From CAIYOL01 sp964494805 (GTDB lineage: Bacteria; Planctomycetota; Phycisphaerae; Sedimentisphaerales; Anaerobacaceae): a stretch of 64,000 nt of DNA. The stretch covers positions 15,998 to 79,997 of the forward strand of contig CAZBST010000011.1 in assembly GCA_964494805.1 (NCBI GenBank), read 5' to 3'. Shown here in pieces: positions 34,682 to 42,866 of the stretch. A model generated the notes under the pieces. It searched no databases, had not been told where the DNA came from, and was given only the letters and a program-made list of their open reading frames with translations. The position numbers and the translations under genes are program-made. The stretch's first letter is position 1. The number at the start of each line of letters is the position of its first letter.

Positions 34682-35854
34682 ATGCCAAAAATTCCCAAAG
34701 TCATATTGGTCATCGAAAGGTCAAGAAGCTTTGGCAGAGGATTGCTCCATGGTATTATCCAGTATTCCAATCTCCACGGCCCCTGGCTTTACTATATGAA
34801 GCCCGAATTCTACAGGCAGGGCAAGGAAAAGTCCCACAAATGGCTCACCGGCCTCGATGCCGATGGTGTTATCGCACACACCTGGGACCCCGATTTCATT
34901 GACAGCATCGTTAATCTCGGCGTTCCTGCTGTTATTTGCGGCTTGGATAAACCAAAACGCAAAGCCTGTCGACTCTCCACTGACGAAGCCGGCGCTGGCC
35001 ATATGGCCGCCGAATATTTTATGGACCGAGGCTTTACGAGTTTTGCCTTCTGCGGCTTTGACGATATGATTTGGTCCCAGCAAAAGTGCGATGGCTTCAA
35101 ACGCACCCTCGCCAAGGCCGGATTTAAAACTTCCATTTACCGCCAGCCCGAAGCAAAGCACCTCCGCAAACCGGCTAAGGAACTGCCCTTCATCGCCGCT
35201 TGGCTCAAATCTCTCCCCAAGCCTCTTGCTCTTATGACCTGTAACGACGACCGCGGCCAAGATGTACTGGCGGCCTGTAAAATCGCAGAATGCGAAGTCC
35301 CAAAAGATGTCGCTATCCTCGGCGTCGACAACGACGAATTAATCTGCAATTTCTCGTACCCCCAGTTATCGAGCATCACCTTAAGCACCAAGAGAGCCGG
35401 CTATGAAGCTGCCAAAGTCCTTGATAAGATGATTAAAGGTCAAAAAATAACACAAGAAGAAAAAGAGGTCACCATCCTGCCCCTGTATGTCGTTACCAGG
35501 CAATCAACGGATATTATGGCCATCGAAGACAAAACCGTCGCTCAAGCCATCAGCTTCATTCGCAGGCATTCAAGAGAAGTCCTCCAAGTCGGCGATGTCG
35601 CTAAGGCGGTGAGCCTGTCGCGAAGGGCCCTTGAGCAGCATTTCCGAAAAGCCCTTGATCACTCGGTTCACGATGAAATCAAATATACCCGCGTTAATCA
35701 GATGGCTAATATGCTCATCGGTACCAATCTATCCATATCCCAGATTGCAAAGCTCTTGGGCTATCCCTATGAATCTAATAACATATCCCGCTACTTCAAG
35801 CAGCTAAAAGGTATGAGCCCACTCGATTACCGTAAAAAATTCGCACCAAAGTAA
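34682..35854 (+). CDS. XylR-type transcriptional regulator (LacI-like sensor, AraC-type DNA-binding domain)
   Basis: A 390-residue regulator. Residues 1-275 form a LacI/periplasmic-binding-like sensor without an N-terminal helix-turn-helix: IERSRSFGRGLLHGIIQYS, WLTGLDADGVIAHTWD, AVICGLDKPKRKACRLSTDE, LALMTCNDDRGQDVLAACK, VAILGVDNDELICNFSYPQL. The C-terminal 100 residues are an AraC-type double helix-turn-helix (VGDVAKAVSLSRRALEQHFR and ISQIAKLLGYPYESNNISRY, then FKQLKGMSPLDYRKKF). This layout is that of E. coli XylR, which senses a sugar and activates diverging genes. It faces away from LamG 3 and is the only intact copy; the nearby direct repeats are its likely sites, and it may control all three LamG genes. 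Confidence 0.9.
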   Translation: MPKIPKVILVIERSRSFGRGLLHGIIQYSNLHGPWLYYMKPEFYRQGKEKSHKWLTGLDADGVIAHTWDPDFIDSIVNLGVPAVICGLDKPKRKACRLSTDEAGAGHMAAEYFMDRGFTSFAFCGFDDMIWSQQKCDGFKRTLAKAGFKTSIYRQPEAKHLRKPAKELPFIAAWLKSLPKPLALMTCNDDRGQDVLAACKIAECEVPKDVAILGVDNDELICNFSYPQLSSITLSTKRAGYEAAKVLDKMIKGQKITQEEKEVTILPLYVVTRQSTDIMAIEDKTVAQAISFIRRHSREVLQVGDVAKAVSLSRRALEQHFRKALDHSVHDEIKYTRVNQMANMLIGTNLSISQIAKLLGYPYESNNISRYFKQLKGMSPLDYRKKFAPK

Positions 35855-36104
35855 GTCCCTCCTAACAGCTTTAAATTGGCCTTGTTTCTGCGCACAAATC
35901 ACACATTTAAATATTCTTGAATATTCCATTTATTTGTTCGCCATTGTCAGGAAATTTCTTGTGAAATTCCCGATTGCCCATTTTTAACTAAAAATTCCTC
36001 ATTTTTTTAAAAACATTTTGAGCTATCAGCCAATTTAATCTATCATATCAGGCTATCGAACTTTGTCTCAGTTTTTCTCGTAACTATTTTATAGACAAGA
36101 TATA

Positions 36105-37166
36105 ATGAGCGAAGGCAAATTAAAAACCGCGGTGCTTGGCTTGGACGATAAGGGTAGATTGCTGCTCGAAGTGGCAGCGCAGGCTGACCACTTCGTAATT
36201 GCGGCCGTCGCCGACAAAGACGCAACTCTTGCTGAATCAACAGCTTATAAATACAAATGCGACCATTATGACGATTACCGCCAGCTCATAATGCAGAATC
36301 AATTCGACTGTTTATTAATCGCCGCTGGCATTCACAGTTGCGATGAATACATCAAAATGGCTATGAAAAAGAAAACAAATATCCTCAAGCTTGCTCCACC
36401 GGCAAGAAATTTTCAGGAGGCAGCGGAATTCGTCCGCCTTGCCGAGAATGAAAACATAAAATTCGCCATAGCAACCCCCAAACGGTTTGCACGAAGCTAC
36501 CTTGCATTACGAGAGCTCTTACAGCAAGGTGGACTTGAGCAAATCTTTTTGATAAGCGCCTTCTGTGCCGTTGGTGATGAGCCAATCGGCACGTGGCAAA
36601 CCGACCCGAAATTAGCTGGCGGAGGGGTGCTGCTGTACAACTGTTACCAGATAATCGACCAGATAGTCTGGAACCTTGCCATACCGCAGCAGGTCTATTC
36701 CTTGAATACCAACAACACAGCCGGCGACAGACAGCAGCGGTCTTATCTGACAGAGGATACGGCGGTAGTAACGATGAAGTTTACCGATACCTCCTTCGGC
36801 GATCTGACAGCAAGCAAGGCCTTTGGCCCGAAACAGGAAATTTTGAAGGTTTACGGAAAGAATAAAATTCTAACGGTCAGCGGCTCGCGATTTACCGTCA
36901 GCGACAACCTTGGACAAACGAACAAGGAATCAGAATACGACGACGATGAGCTTATCTGGTATATGGCCTTGTTGAAAAACTTTGCTCTAAGTATATTAGT
37001 GCCTGATAAAAACAAGCTTTGCAGCAGCGCAAGAGAGAACCTAAACGATATGGCTGTTATTGAAGCGGCCTATCTTTCGGCCCGTACGGGGATGCCAGAA
37101 GAGCCCGGCAGAATCCTTAAAATGGCACAGACCGAACCGATAAATATTCGGCCAGCCTGTAAATAA
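36105..37166 (+). CDS. Divergent Gfo/Idh/MocA-family protein
   Basis: A 353-residue protein with the two-domain layout of NAD(P)-linked sugar oxidoreductases: an N-terminal Rossmann-like part (LKTAVLGLDDKGRLLLEVAA) and a C-terminal mixed sheet (PKLAGGGVLLYNCYQIIDQI). Key residues are off: the glycine-rich GxGxxG is GLDDKGR, the EKP lysine motif reads LKLAPPARN, and the usual GGGxLxDxGxH is GGGVLLYNCYQ, with Asn for Asp and no His. It may bind a ligand without catalysing the usual reaction. It is on the regulator's strand 250 bases downstream; a link is possible but not shown. Confidence 0.7.
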   Translation: MSEGKLKTAVLGLDDKGRLLLEVAAQADHFVIAAVADKDATLAESTAYKYKCDHYDDYRQLIMQNQFDCLLIAAGIHSCDEYIKMAMKKKTNILKLAPPARNFQEAAEFVRLAENENIKFAIATPKRFARSYLALRELLQQGGLEQIFLISAFCAVGDEPIGTWQTDPKLAGGGVLLYNCYQIIDQIVWNLAIPQQVYSLNTNNTAGDRQQRSYLTEDTAVVTMKFTDTSFGDLTASKAFGPKQEILKVYGKNKILTVSGSRFTVSDNLGQTNKESEYDDDELIWYMALLKNFALSILVPDKNKLCSSARENLNDMAVIEAAYLSARTGMPEEPGRILKMAQTEPINIRPACK

Positions 37167-37181
37167 TAAAAAAATAAGCAT

Positions 37182-37210
37182 TTGACAAATAATACAATAA
37201 GTAATAGTTT
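37182..37210 (+). promoter_or_regulatory. Sigma-70-like promoter of the zinc-ribbon gene
   Basis: TTGACA at 37182-37187 and TAGTTT at 37205-37210, spacer 17 bases, 51 bases before the ATG at 37262. The -35 is consensus. Confidence 0.5.
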
Positions 37211-37261
37211 ATTATCGTAAATCGCTAACCATATTATTGTTTATTATTTGGAGATTTTGGT

Positions 37262-37705
37262 ATGGAAGAAGGCAAGAAAAAAATGATTATGATCGGAGTT
37301 ATTGTGGTATGCATAGTTGCAGCTATCATAATAACTATTGTAACTCGGAGTAGCGACCAGGGAACCATCGATTCCATCAAACGGGGCGAGGCAATGTTTT
37401 GGATAAAATGCCGCAATCCACAGTGTGAAAATACTTGGCAAATGGATAAGAAAGATTACTTTGAATATGTAGAAAAGAACCGGATAGGAATGACAGTACC
37501 GGGAGTTGTTTGCCCCAAATGTGGTGAGGAAAGTGGTTATCGAGCCGAAAAATGTGAAAAGTGCGGGTTCATATTCGAAAGAGGTTCTGTTCCTAATGAT
37601 AAGCCGGATAGATGTCCTAAATGTGGTTTTAGCGCAATGGAAGATCTAAGAAAGAGAGCTCGCGGCGAAACAACAGAACCAGCGACAACAGAAGAAAAGG
37701 AATAA
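37262..37705 (+). CDS. Membrane-anchored zinc-ribbon protein
   Basis: A 147-residue protein with one N-terminal membrane helix (IMIGVIVVCIVAAIIITIV, residues about 9-27) and a soluble part with four Cys pairs: CRNPQC near 51-56, CPKC near 81-84, CEKC near 95-98, and CPKC near 116-119. The pairs suggest two zinc ribbons. The tail is acidic and threonine-rich. By the positive-inside rule the Cys domain may face outward, since the residues before the helix are EEGKKKM. No named family recognised. It is transcribed alone, with its own promoter and terminator. Confidence 0.7.
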   Translation: MEEGKKKMIMIGVIVVCIVAAIIITIVTRSSDQGTIDSIKRGEAMFWIKCRNPQCENTWQMDKKDYFEYVEKNRIGMTVPGVVCPKCGEESGYRAEKCEKCGFIFERGSVPNDKPDRCPKCGFSAMEDLRKRARGETTEPATTEEKE

Positions 37706-37789
37706 CAAAACTGATGAGCCATTCACCGCCGTAGCATCTTGCCGTCTTCCTGGGTGAAGGTTCAAAGATACGAATAATTTAGTTTTACC

Positions 37790-37825
37790 AAGTCCGACTT
37801 CCAACGATGAGGTCGGACTTTTTTT
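37790..37825 (+). terminator. Rho-independent terminator after the zinc-ribbon gene
   Basis: AAGTCCGAC (37790-37798) pairs with GTCGGACTT (37812-37820), then TTTTT. It separates this gene from the rnf run that follows. Confidence 0.8.
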
Positions 37826-37887
37826 GCGCATAGCCCCAAATTTATAGAATTTTTATTTGAAAACCGGACTGATATTTATTACAAGAA

Positions 37888-38214
37888 ATGGTTTATTTTA
37901 TACGGACGGTAGTAAAAGCTATGGCAGAGCCAAAACCTTGTCAGGAATGCGACCAAAAACACAAGTGTCAGGATATTTACCAACAGTTGGGCAAAGCCCA
38001 TGGTCCCTCGGTCGCTTTCAAGGCTGTGGTTGCTTTCTTGCTGCCCCTGCTGATTTTGATAGTCTCTTTAGCAGTCTTCGAAGGAATTTTATCCAGAATA
38101 ACGGATATAAAAAGCTTGCGAGTAGCCCTTGACTTCCTGCTGGCGTTGTCAGTAACTCTTACAACGATGTTGATTATAAAGGCAATAAACAAACGCCTTA
38201 ATAAAAACAAATAG
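37888..38214 (+). CDS. Small Cys-containing membrane protein leading the rnf cluster
   Basis: Up to 108 residues; the ATG at 37921 (MAEPKPCQECDQKHKC) may be the true start instead of 37888, because the Cys cluster CxxCxxxxxC then begins the protein. Two membrane helices follow (VAFLLPLLILIVSLAVF and ALDFLLALSVTLTTMLII) and a basic end. The layout loosely recalls the RseC group found in some rnf clusters, but the N-terminal domain of RseC is absent, so I leave it unnamed. It ends 12 bases before rnfC and is surely in its operon. Confidence 0.6.
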   Translation: MVYFIRTVVKAMAEPKPCQECDQKHKCQDIYQQLGKAHGPSVAFKAVVAFLLPLLILIVSLAVFEGILSRITDIKSLRVALDFLLALSVTLTTMLIIKAINKRLNKNK

Positions 38215-38226
38215 CACCAGGATAAT

Positions 38227-39603
38227 ATGAAAATTGATATTAAAGGTAGATTTACTTTCCCCGGCGGAACACACCCTCCCCAGAGTAAAAACCTCGCTTG
38301 TGAAAGTAGGATACAGCCAGGCCCTGCCGTAAAACAAGTTGCAATAATGCTCAGCCAGCATACAGGGGCTATCTGTCAGCCGACAGTAAAAAAAGCAGAC
38401 CTTGTTCAGGCAGGGCAGAAAATCGGTGACAGCGACGCATTTGTATCAGCTCCGGTCCATTCACCAATCAGCGGCAAAGTAAAGGAAATCTCGCTGCAGT
38501 CACACCCTGTTCTTGGACGAAGTCCAGCAGTAATTATCGAAGCAAACACTGAAAATAATCCATCCAAAGAGCCAGCCTTTAGCAAATTCACAAGCAGTTT
38601 CAACGAAGAAAAATACTCGGTCAAACAAATATGCGAGGCCATACGCGAAGGAGGTCTTGTCGGTATGGGTGGTGCGGGATTTCCAACAAGAGTAAAGATA
38701 GAACCAAATCCGCAACAGCCGAAAAAAACTTTGATTATTAACGGTTGCGAGTGCGAGCCGTATATCACCTGCGACTATCGGATTATGTTAGAGTGGACAT
38801 ACCAGATTATCACCGGTGTCAAACTTGCCAAAAAGGTAACCGGTTGTTCGAAGGTATTCATCGGTATCGAAGATAATAAGCCGCAGGCAATCAATGGTTT
38901 TAGTGAAGCACTGAGAAGTTCCGGAAACGATGATATTAGGGTCGTCGTAGTCAAGACGAAATATCCTCAAGGCGGTGAAAGACAGCTCATAAAAGCGATT
39001 CTGGGTAAGAATGTTCCCACAGGTGGTATTCCTCCAATGATTGGGGTAGTGGTGCTAAATGTAGCCACGGCGGCGGCGATAGCGGAGGCGGTTGTCTATG
39101 GTCAGCCACTAACCCACAGGGTAGTAACGGTTACAGGTGAAGCAATCGCCAATCCGGGTAATTACTACACTGCGATAGGAACAACGGTCGGTGAACTCAT
39201 CGAATTCTGCGGAGGAATCACACAAAAGGCGACAAAGGTCATCCTCGGCGGTCCAATGATGGGAATAGCAGTGGCAGATTTGACAACGCCCATCATAAAA
39301 ACCACCGGTGCTATAACCATATTGACAAAAGAGCAAATCGGAGGTGCTAAATTTGCTGGCCGTCAAACACCTTGTATTCGCTGCGGCAGGTGTTTAGAAG
39401 TCTGCCCGGAGCATTTGATGCCTACTAAAATCGCTCACGCAGTGAAAAATAATCTTTGGGATGTAGCAAAAAGCTATTATATCAGCGCCTGCACCGAATG
39501 CGGCTGCTGTAGTTACGTCTGCCCGGCCAAAATTGAAGTGGCAGGATATATCAAAACAGGCAAAATTACTCTTGCAAGACAAAAGAAAAAGATACCAAGC
39601 TGA
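38227..39603 (+). CDS. rnfC: Rnf electron transport complex subunit C
   Basis: A 458-residue peripheral subunit that takes electrons to or from NAD(H) in the Rnf ion-pumping ferredoxin:NAD oxidoreductase. The N-terminal barrel has GGTHPPQSK and a biotinyl-like SAPVHSPISGKV; the NADH/FMN core shows GLVGMGGAGFPTRVK and NGCECEPYITCDYR; and two [4Fe-4S] motifs close the protein, CIRCGRCLEVCP and CTECGCCSYVCP, near residues 380-435. The overall length is typical. Confidence 0.95.
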   Translation: MKIDIKGRFTFPGGTHPPQSKNLACESRIQPGPAVKQVAIMLSQHTGAICQPTVKKADLVQAGQKIGDSDAFVSAPVHSPISGKVKEISLQSHPVLGRSPAVIIEANTENNPSKEPAFSKFTSSFNEEKYSVKQICEAIREGGLVGMGGAGFPTRVKIEPNPQQPKKTLIINGCECEPYITCDYRIMLEWTYQIITGVKLAKKVTGCSKVFIGIEDNKPQAINGFSEALRSSGNDDIRVVVVKTKYPQGGERQLIKAILGKNVPTGGIPPMIGVVVLNVATAAAIAEAVVYGQPLTHRVVTVTGEAIANPGNYYTAIGTTVGELIEFCGGITQKATKVILGGPMMGIAVADLTTPIIKTTGAITILTKEQIGGAKFAGRQTPCIRCGRCLEVCPEHLMPTKIAHAVKNNLWDVAKSYYISACTECGCCSYVCPAKIEVAGYIKTGKITLARQKKKIPS

Positions 39604-39657
39604 TTATTCTAACGACAGAAAGATGACATATAGAGGTTCTTAAGGGAAAACGAGTAA

Positions 39658-40689
39658 ATGCTGAGAGACTTGAGAGTTTCATGTGCGCCTCATATAGGTG
39701 AGCCACTTTCTACGCGCAGCGTGATGATAGACGTCATAGTCGGTTTAGCCCCCGCAATGGCAGCGGCAGGATATTATTTCCGCATTTATGCGCTTATCCT
39801 TATCTCTACCTGCTGTTTATCAGCGGTCGCAACCGAGTGGCTTTGTAATCTAATCCGCAAAAAGACCAGTTCCCTCGGTGATTTCAGCGCAATTATTACG
39901 GGCATAATTCTCGCCTTGTCACTTCCGCCGGCAATACCATTCTGGGCGGCGATAATTGGGACTGTCTTTGCAATAGCGGTCGGCAAAATGGTTTTTGGCG
40001 GACTTGGTGCCAATATATTTAATCCTGCAATGATAGGCCGTGCTTTTCTGACTGCTTCATTCGGAATGATGATGACCACCTGGACGGTACCGGCAACGAT
40101 AGACAAGAATATGCCGGAAGTCTCGGTCAAAAACACCATCGCTATAACACAGGCAACGCCTCTTGCCTGGAGCAAACAGGCGATAAAGACCAAAAACATC
40201 AAAGACAGCTCTAAAAAAATAAACGCTTCTATTGCCAATGGGATGCTTAAGGATTTGTTCTTTGGTCAAAGAGGAGGCTGTCTCGGCGAGACAAGCGCCT
40301 TGGCTCTTTTGCTCGGCGGGTTTTACCTGCTGATAAGGAGAACAATAAACCCGCATATTCCGTTAGCTGTTTTGAGTTCGTCTTTCATCATAGGAACGAT
40401 AGCTTATCTGATAGATTCCGATGCTTATATATCGCCTCTGGTTCACTTGACCAGTGGCGGAATGTTGCTGGGCGCATTTTTTATCGCCACCGATCCTGTT
40501 ACCAGCCCTTTGAGCACAGAAGGAAGATGGATTTTCGGGATTGGAGTCGGAACAATGACGATGCTTATAAGAATCGTCGGAGAGTATCCGGAGGGTATGA
40601 TGTTTGCCGTTCTTCTAATGAACGCCGTAACACCGTTGATTGACAGGTTCTATAAGCTGGTCCCGGCGGGAGGTAAGCCAAATGTCTAA
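39658..40689 (+). CDS. rnfD: Rnf electron transport complex subunit D
   Basis: A 343-residue membrane subunit with about ten helices, homologous to NqrB. It shows GDFSAIITGIILALSLPP and GGLGANIFNPAMIGRAFL, and the end FFIATDPVTSPLS. The covalent FMN is normally linked through phosphate to Thr in an ATPL segment; here QATPLAW gives Thr near residue 167, though the usual GATPL glycine is replaced. ApbE for this linkage is encoded at 46381-47433. Its end overlaps the start of rnfG by eight bases. Confidence 0.95.
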   Translation: MLRDLRVSCAPHIGEPLSTRSVMIDVIVGLAPAMAAAGYYFRIYALILISTCCLSAVATEWLCNLIRKKTSSLGDFSAIITGIILALSLPPAIPFWAAIIGTVFAIAVGKMVFGGLGANIFNPAMIGRAFLTASFGMMMTTWTVPATIDKNMPEVSVKNTIAITQATPLAWSKQAIKTKNIKDSSKKINASIANGMLKDLFFGQRGGCLGETSALALLLGGFYLLIRRTINPHIPLAVLSSSFIIGTIAYLIDSDAYISPLVHLTSGGMLLGAFFIATDPVTSPLSTEGRWIFGIGVGTMTMLIRIVGEYPEGMMFAVLLMNAVTPLIDRFYKLVPAGGKPNV

Positions 40690-41305
40690 AATAAAATACT
40701 TTATCCAGCAAAGCTGGCTGTTGCTTGTTATGTCGTTTCTGTTTGGGCTTTTGATAGCAATAGCGGATGCTGCCTGGTCGGCCAAGATAGAGCAGAATAA
40801 AGCTGAAAAGCTTCGCGGCCTGATGGCCGGTCTTATCAGCGATGCCAACTCCTTCGAGCCTGCAATAAAGGATGCCAACCTGCCCGGCGACAAGGAACAG
40901 ATTGTAAAAACAGATATTTACAAAGCCCTCGATGTTCGGGGTAATTGTGTTGGCTTTTCGTTCGTAGCAACCGGCACAGGCTTTGCAGGCAAAATCGAGT
41001 TGGTCGTGGCGACCGATGCAAGCTGCAGCAAGCTTCTTGGCTTTAATGTGCTCTCGAGCAACGAGACTCCCGGCTTTGGAAACAAGATGAATAACGACAG
41101 TTTTCGTAATCAGTTCAAAGGTGCCCCCGCCGGCGAGCTTTCGCTTGTGAAAGTCGGCGATTCCGGCAAAATCGACAACGAGATAGTTGCTATCAGCGGC
41201 GCTACCGTAACCAGTACTGCCGTAATAGATATTCTTAACAAATCTGTCATACGTGTAAAAGAGCAATTGCAGGAGAAAGGATTGATAGCTGCCGATGGCA
41301 GATGA
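40682..41305 (+). CDS. rnfG: Rnf electron transport complex subunit G
   Basis: A 207-residue subunit with one N-terminal helix (LLLVMSFLFGLLIAIADA) and an FMN-binding domain outside the cytoplasm. The flavinylation motif SGATVTST is near residues 171-178, with FMN linked to the Thr of TS. The ATG at 40682 has GGGAGG upstream and overlaps the end of rnfD; a longer frame from 40640 would lie inside rnfD and is not credible. Its end overlaps rnfE by 11 bases. Confidence 0.93.
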   Translation: MSKIKYFIQQSWLLLVMSFLFGLLIAIADAAWSAKIEQNKAEKLRGLMAGLISDANSFEPAIKDANLPGDKEQIVKTDIYKALDVRGNCVGFSFVATGTGFAGKIELVVATDASCSKLLGFNVLSSNETPGFGNKMNNDSFRNQFKGAPAGELSLVKVGDSGKIDNEIVAISGATVTSTAVIDILNKSVIRVKEQLQEKGLIAADGR

Positions 41306-41915
41306 GAATTCTGTAAAAGTAAATTATTTCGGTGCACTAACCGCTGGCCTGTGGCGCGAGAACCCAACGTTTCGCCTGCTGGTTGGTATGTGCCCCGCCC
41401 TTGCCGTAACGACCGCAGTCAAGCCTGCACTGACTATGGGATTAAGTGTTATTTTTGTGTTGGTCTGCAGCAACATTGCCATCAGCCTGATGCGCAATCT
41501 GCTCAAGCCGCATTTGCGGATTATTATGTTCACACTTTCGATTGCCACCTTTGTTACCATTTGCGACCTTTACCTCCGGGCCTTTCAGCCGGTGATGAGC
41601 GAAACGCTTGGTCCCTATGTTCCCTTGATTATCGTCAACTGCCTTATTATCTTCCGTGCCGAGGCCTGCGCGAGTAAGAATAATGTCTTGGTGAGTATTC
41701 TTGATGGGATCGGCTCCGGCGCCGGTTTTACTGTCGCGATATGTATCATAGCCGGTATTCGCGAGGTCCTCGCCGCCGGCACCCTTGCAGGTTTCACTGT
41801 TATGCCTGCTGGTTTTGTCCCTTGGGCTACGATGCAGATGCCTGTCGGGGCGTTTGTTACGCTGGGTCTGCTGCTCGGGCTTGCAAGCGTGCTGACCAGA
41901 AAGAGGACAAGTTAA
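41295..41915 (+). CDS. rnfE: Rnf electron transport complex subunit E
   Basis: A 206-residue membrane subunit of the RnfA/RnfE/NqrD/NqrE pair. Marks: GLWRENPTFRLLVGMCPALA at the start, IVNCLIIFRAEACASKN in the middle with the Cys that helps hold a membrane iron-sulfur site, and GFTVAICIIAGIREVLAAGT. Six helices are expected. It starts inside the end of rnfG and ends two bases before rnfA. Confidence 0.94.
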   Translation: MADENSVKVNYFGALTAGLWRENPTFRLLVGMCPALAVTTAVKPALTMGLSVIFVLVCSNIAISLMRNLLKPHLRIIMFTLSIATFVTICDLYLRAFQPVMSETLGPYVPLIIVNCLIIFRAEACASKNNVLVSILDGIGSGAGFTVAICIIAGIREVLAAGTLAGFTVMPAGFVPWATMQMPVGAFVTLGLLLGLASVLTRKRTS

Positions 41916-41917
41916 AT

Positions 41918-42508
41918 ATGGATAGAGTATATGTTTTAATAATGGGTTTTTTGTCGGTCGTTATAGTTAATAATTTTGTCTTTACAAAATTCCTCGGTAT
42001 TTGTCCGTACCTGGGTGTTTCCGGCAGACTCGACACCGCATTTGGAATGGGGCTGGCGGTGACATTTGTTACGGCCATGAGCGGTATGATAACCTGGCTG
42101 ATAGATTTTTATGTGCTTGCACAGTTTAATCTGGAAGTAACGCGGTATATCTGTTATATAGTTGTCATCGCAGGAATGGTCCAGCTTGTCGAGATGTATG
42201 TAAAAAAGTTCTTTCCACCGCTGTACAGAAGTTTCGGTATATTTCTGCCGTTAATCTGCACCAACTGCGTTATCTTGGGTTTGTGTCTTTTCATAAATAT
42301 CTGGGGCATAGACAATCTTTTGGAAGTAGCTGTTCTAAGTACCGGAACCGGTTTCGGCTTTGCGGTAGCAATCTGCATTATGGCGGCCATTCGCGAGAAC
42401 CTGATTTTAGCCGATGTCCCCGACAGCTTCAAAGGCGCTCCCATAACGCTTATCACCGCGGGGCTGCTGACGCTGGCGTTTATGGGCTTTACGGGAATGA
42501 TTAAATAA
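41918..42508 (+). CDS. rnfA: Rnf electron transport complex subunit A
   Basis: A 196-residue membrane subunit paired with RnfE. It contains VVIVNNFVFTKFLGICPYLG, LPLICTNCVILGLCLF and GFAVAICIMAAIRENL; the Cys in the CP and NC segments coordinate iron in the membrane core. The ATG at 41918 is right: the frame also stays open back to 41741, but that part is a shadow of rnfE. It is the last gene of the first rnf block, and rnfB is 3 kb away. Confidence 0.94.
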   Translation: MDRVYVLIMGFLSVVIVNNFVFTKFLGICPYLGVSGRLDTAFGMGLAVTFVTAMSGMITWLIDFYVLAQFNLEVTRYICYIVVIAGMVQLVEMYVKKFFPPLYRSFGIFLPLICTNCVILGLCLFINIWGIDNLLEVAVLSTGTGFGFAVAICIMAAIRENLILADVPDSFKGAPITLITAGLLTLAFMGFTGMIK

Positions 42509-42866
42509 TGGGCTGCAAATAATGCCTTCCAACCCATTCTCAACAGCAATAGTCCGTGCTGCCATCTATGAATCTTAATGTCGTCATATATGTTTTTGCC
42601 TGAAAGCCAATTGTAATATAGAAAAACGCAGCTCTTTTCCCCGCAGTGTATAAGAACAATAAATCTTTTAATTTTGACGCTTTATGACAACAGCGCATTT
42701 TGATATAATATCGTTGTAATAAAGATTGAAGATATTTTCTAATTGCCTGCTAACTGTATAGATAAATTCACTGGAACATGGAAGCGTTATTTGCGCAGGT
42801 AAGCATTGATATGAGAAATATCGAATAGATATTTCCGTTTGGGTATTGAAAGAATAGGATGTTTAT
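42509..42866. other. Intergenic gap after rnfA
   Basis: No gene seen. TATAAT at 42714-42719 preceded by TG (extended -10) is a possible promoter for the radical SAM gene; the -35 region is weak. No terminator for rnfA was found. Confidence 0.4.

Noticed and set aside
41741..41917. Upstream extension of rnfA
   Set aside because: Arg/Cys-rich reading of rnfE in another frame; RnfA family start is at 41918.
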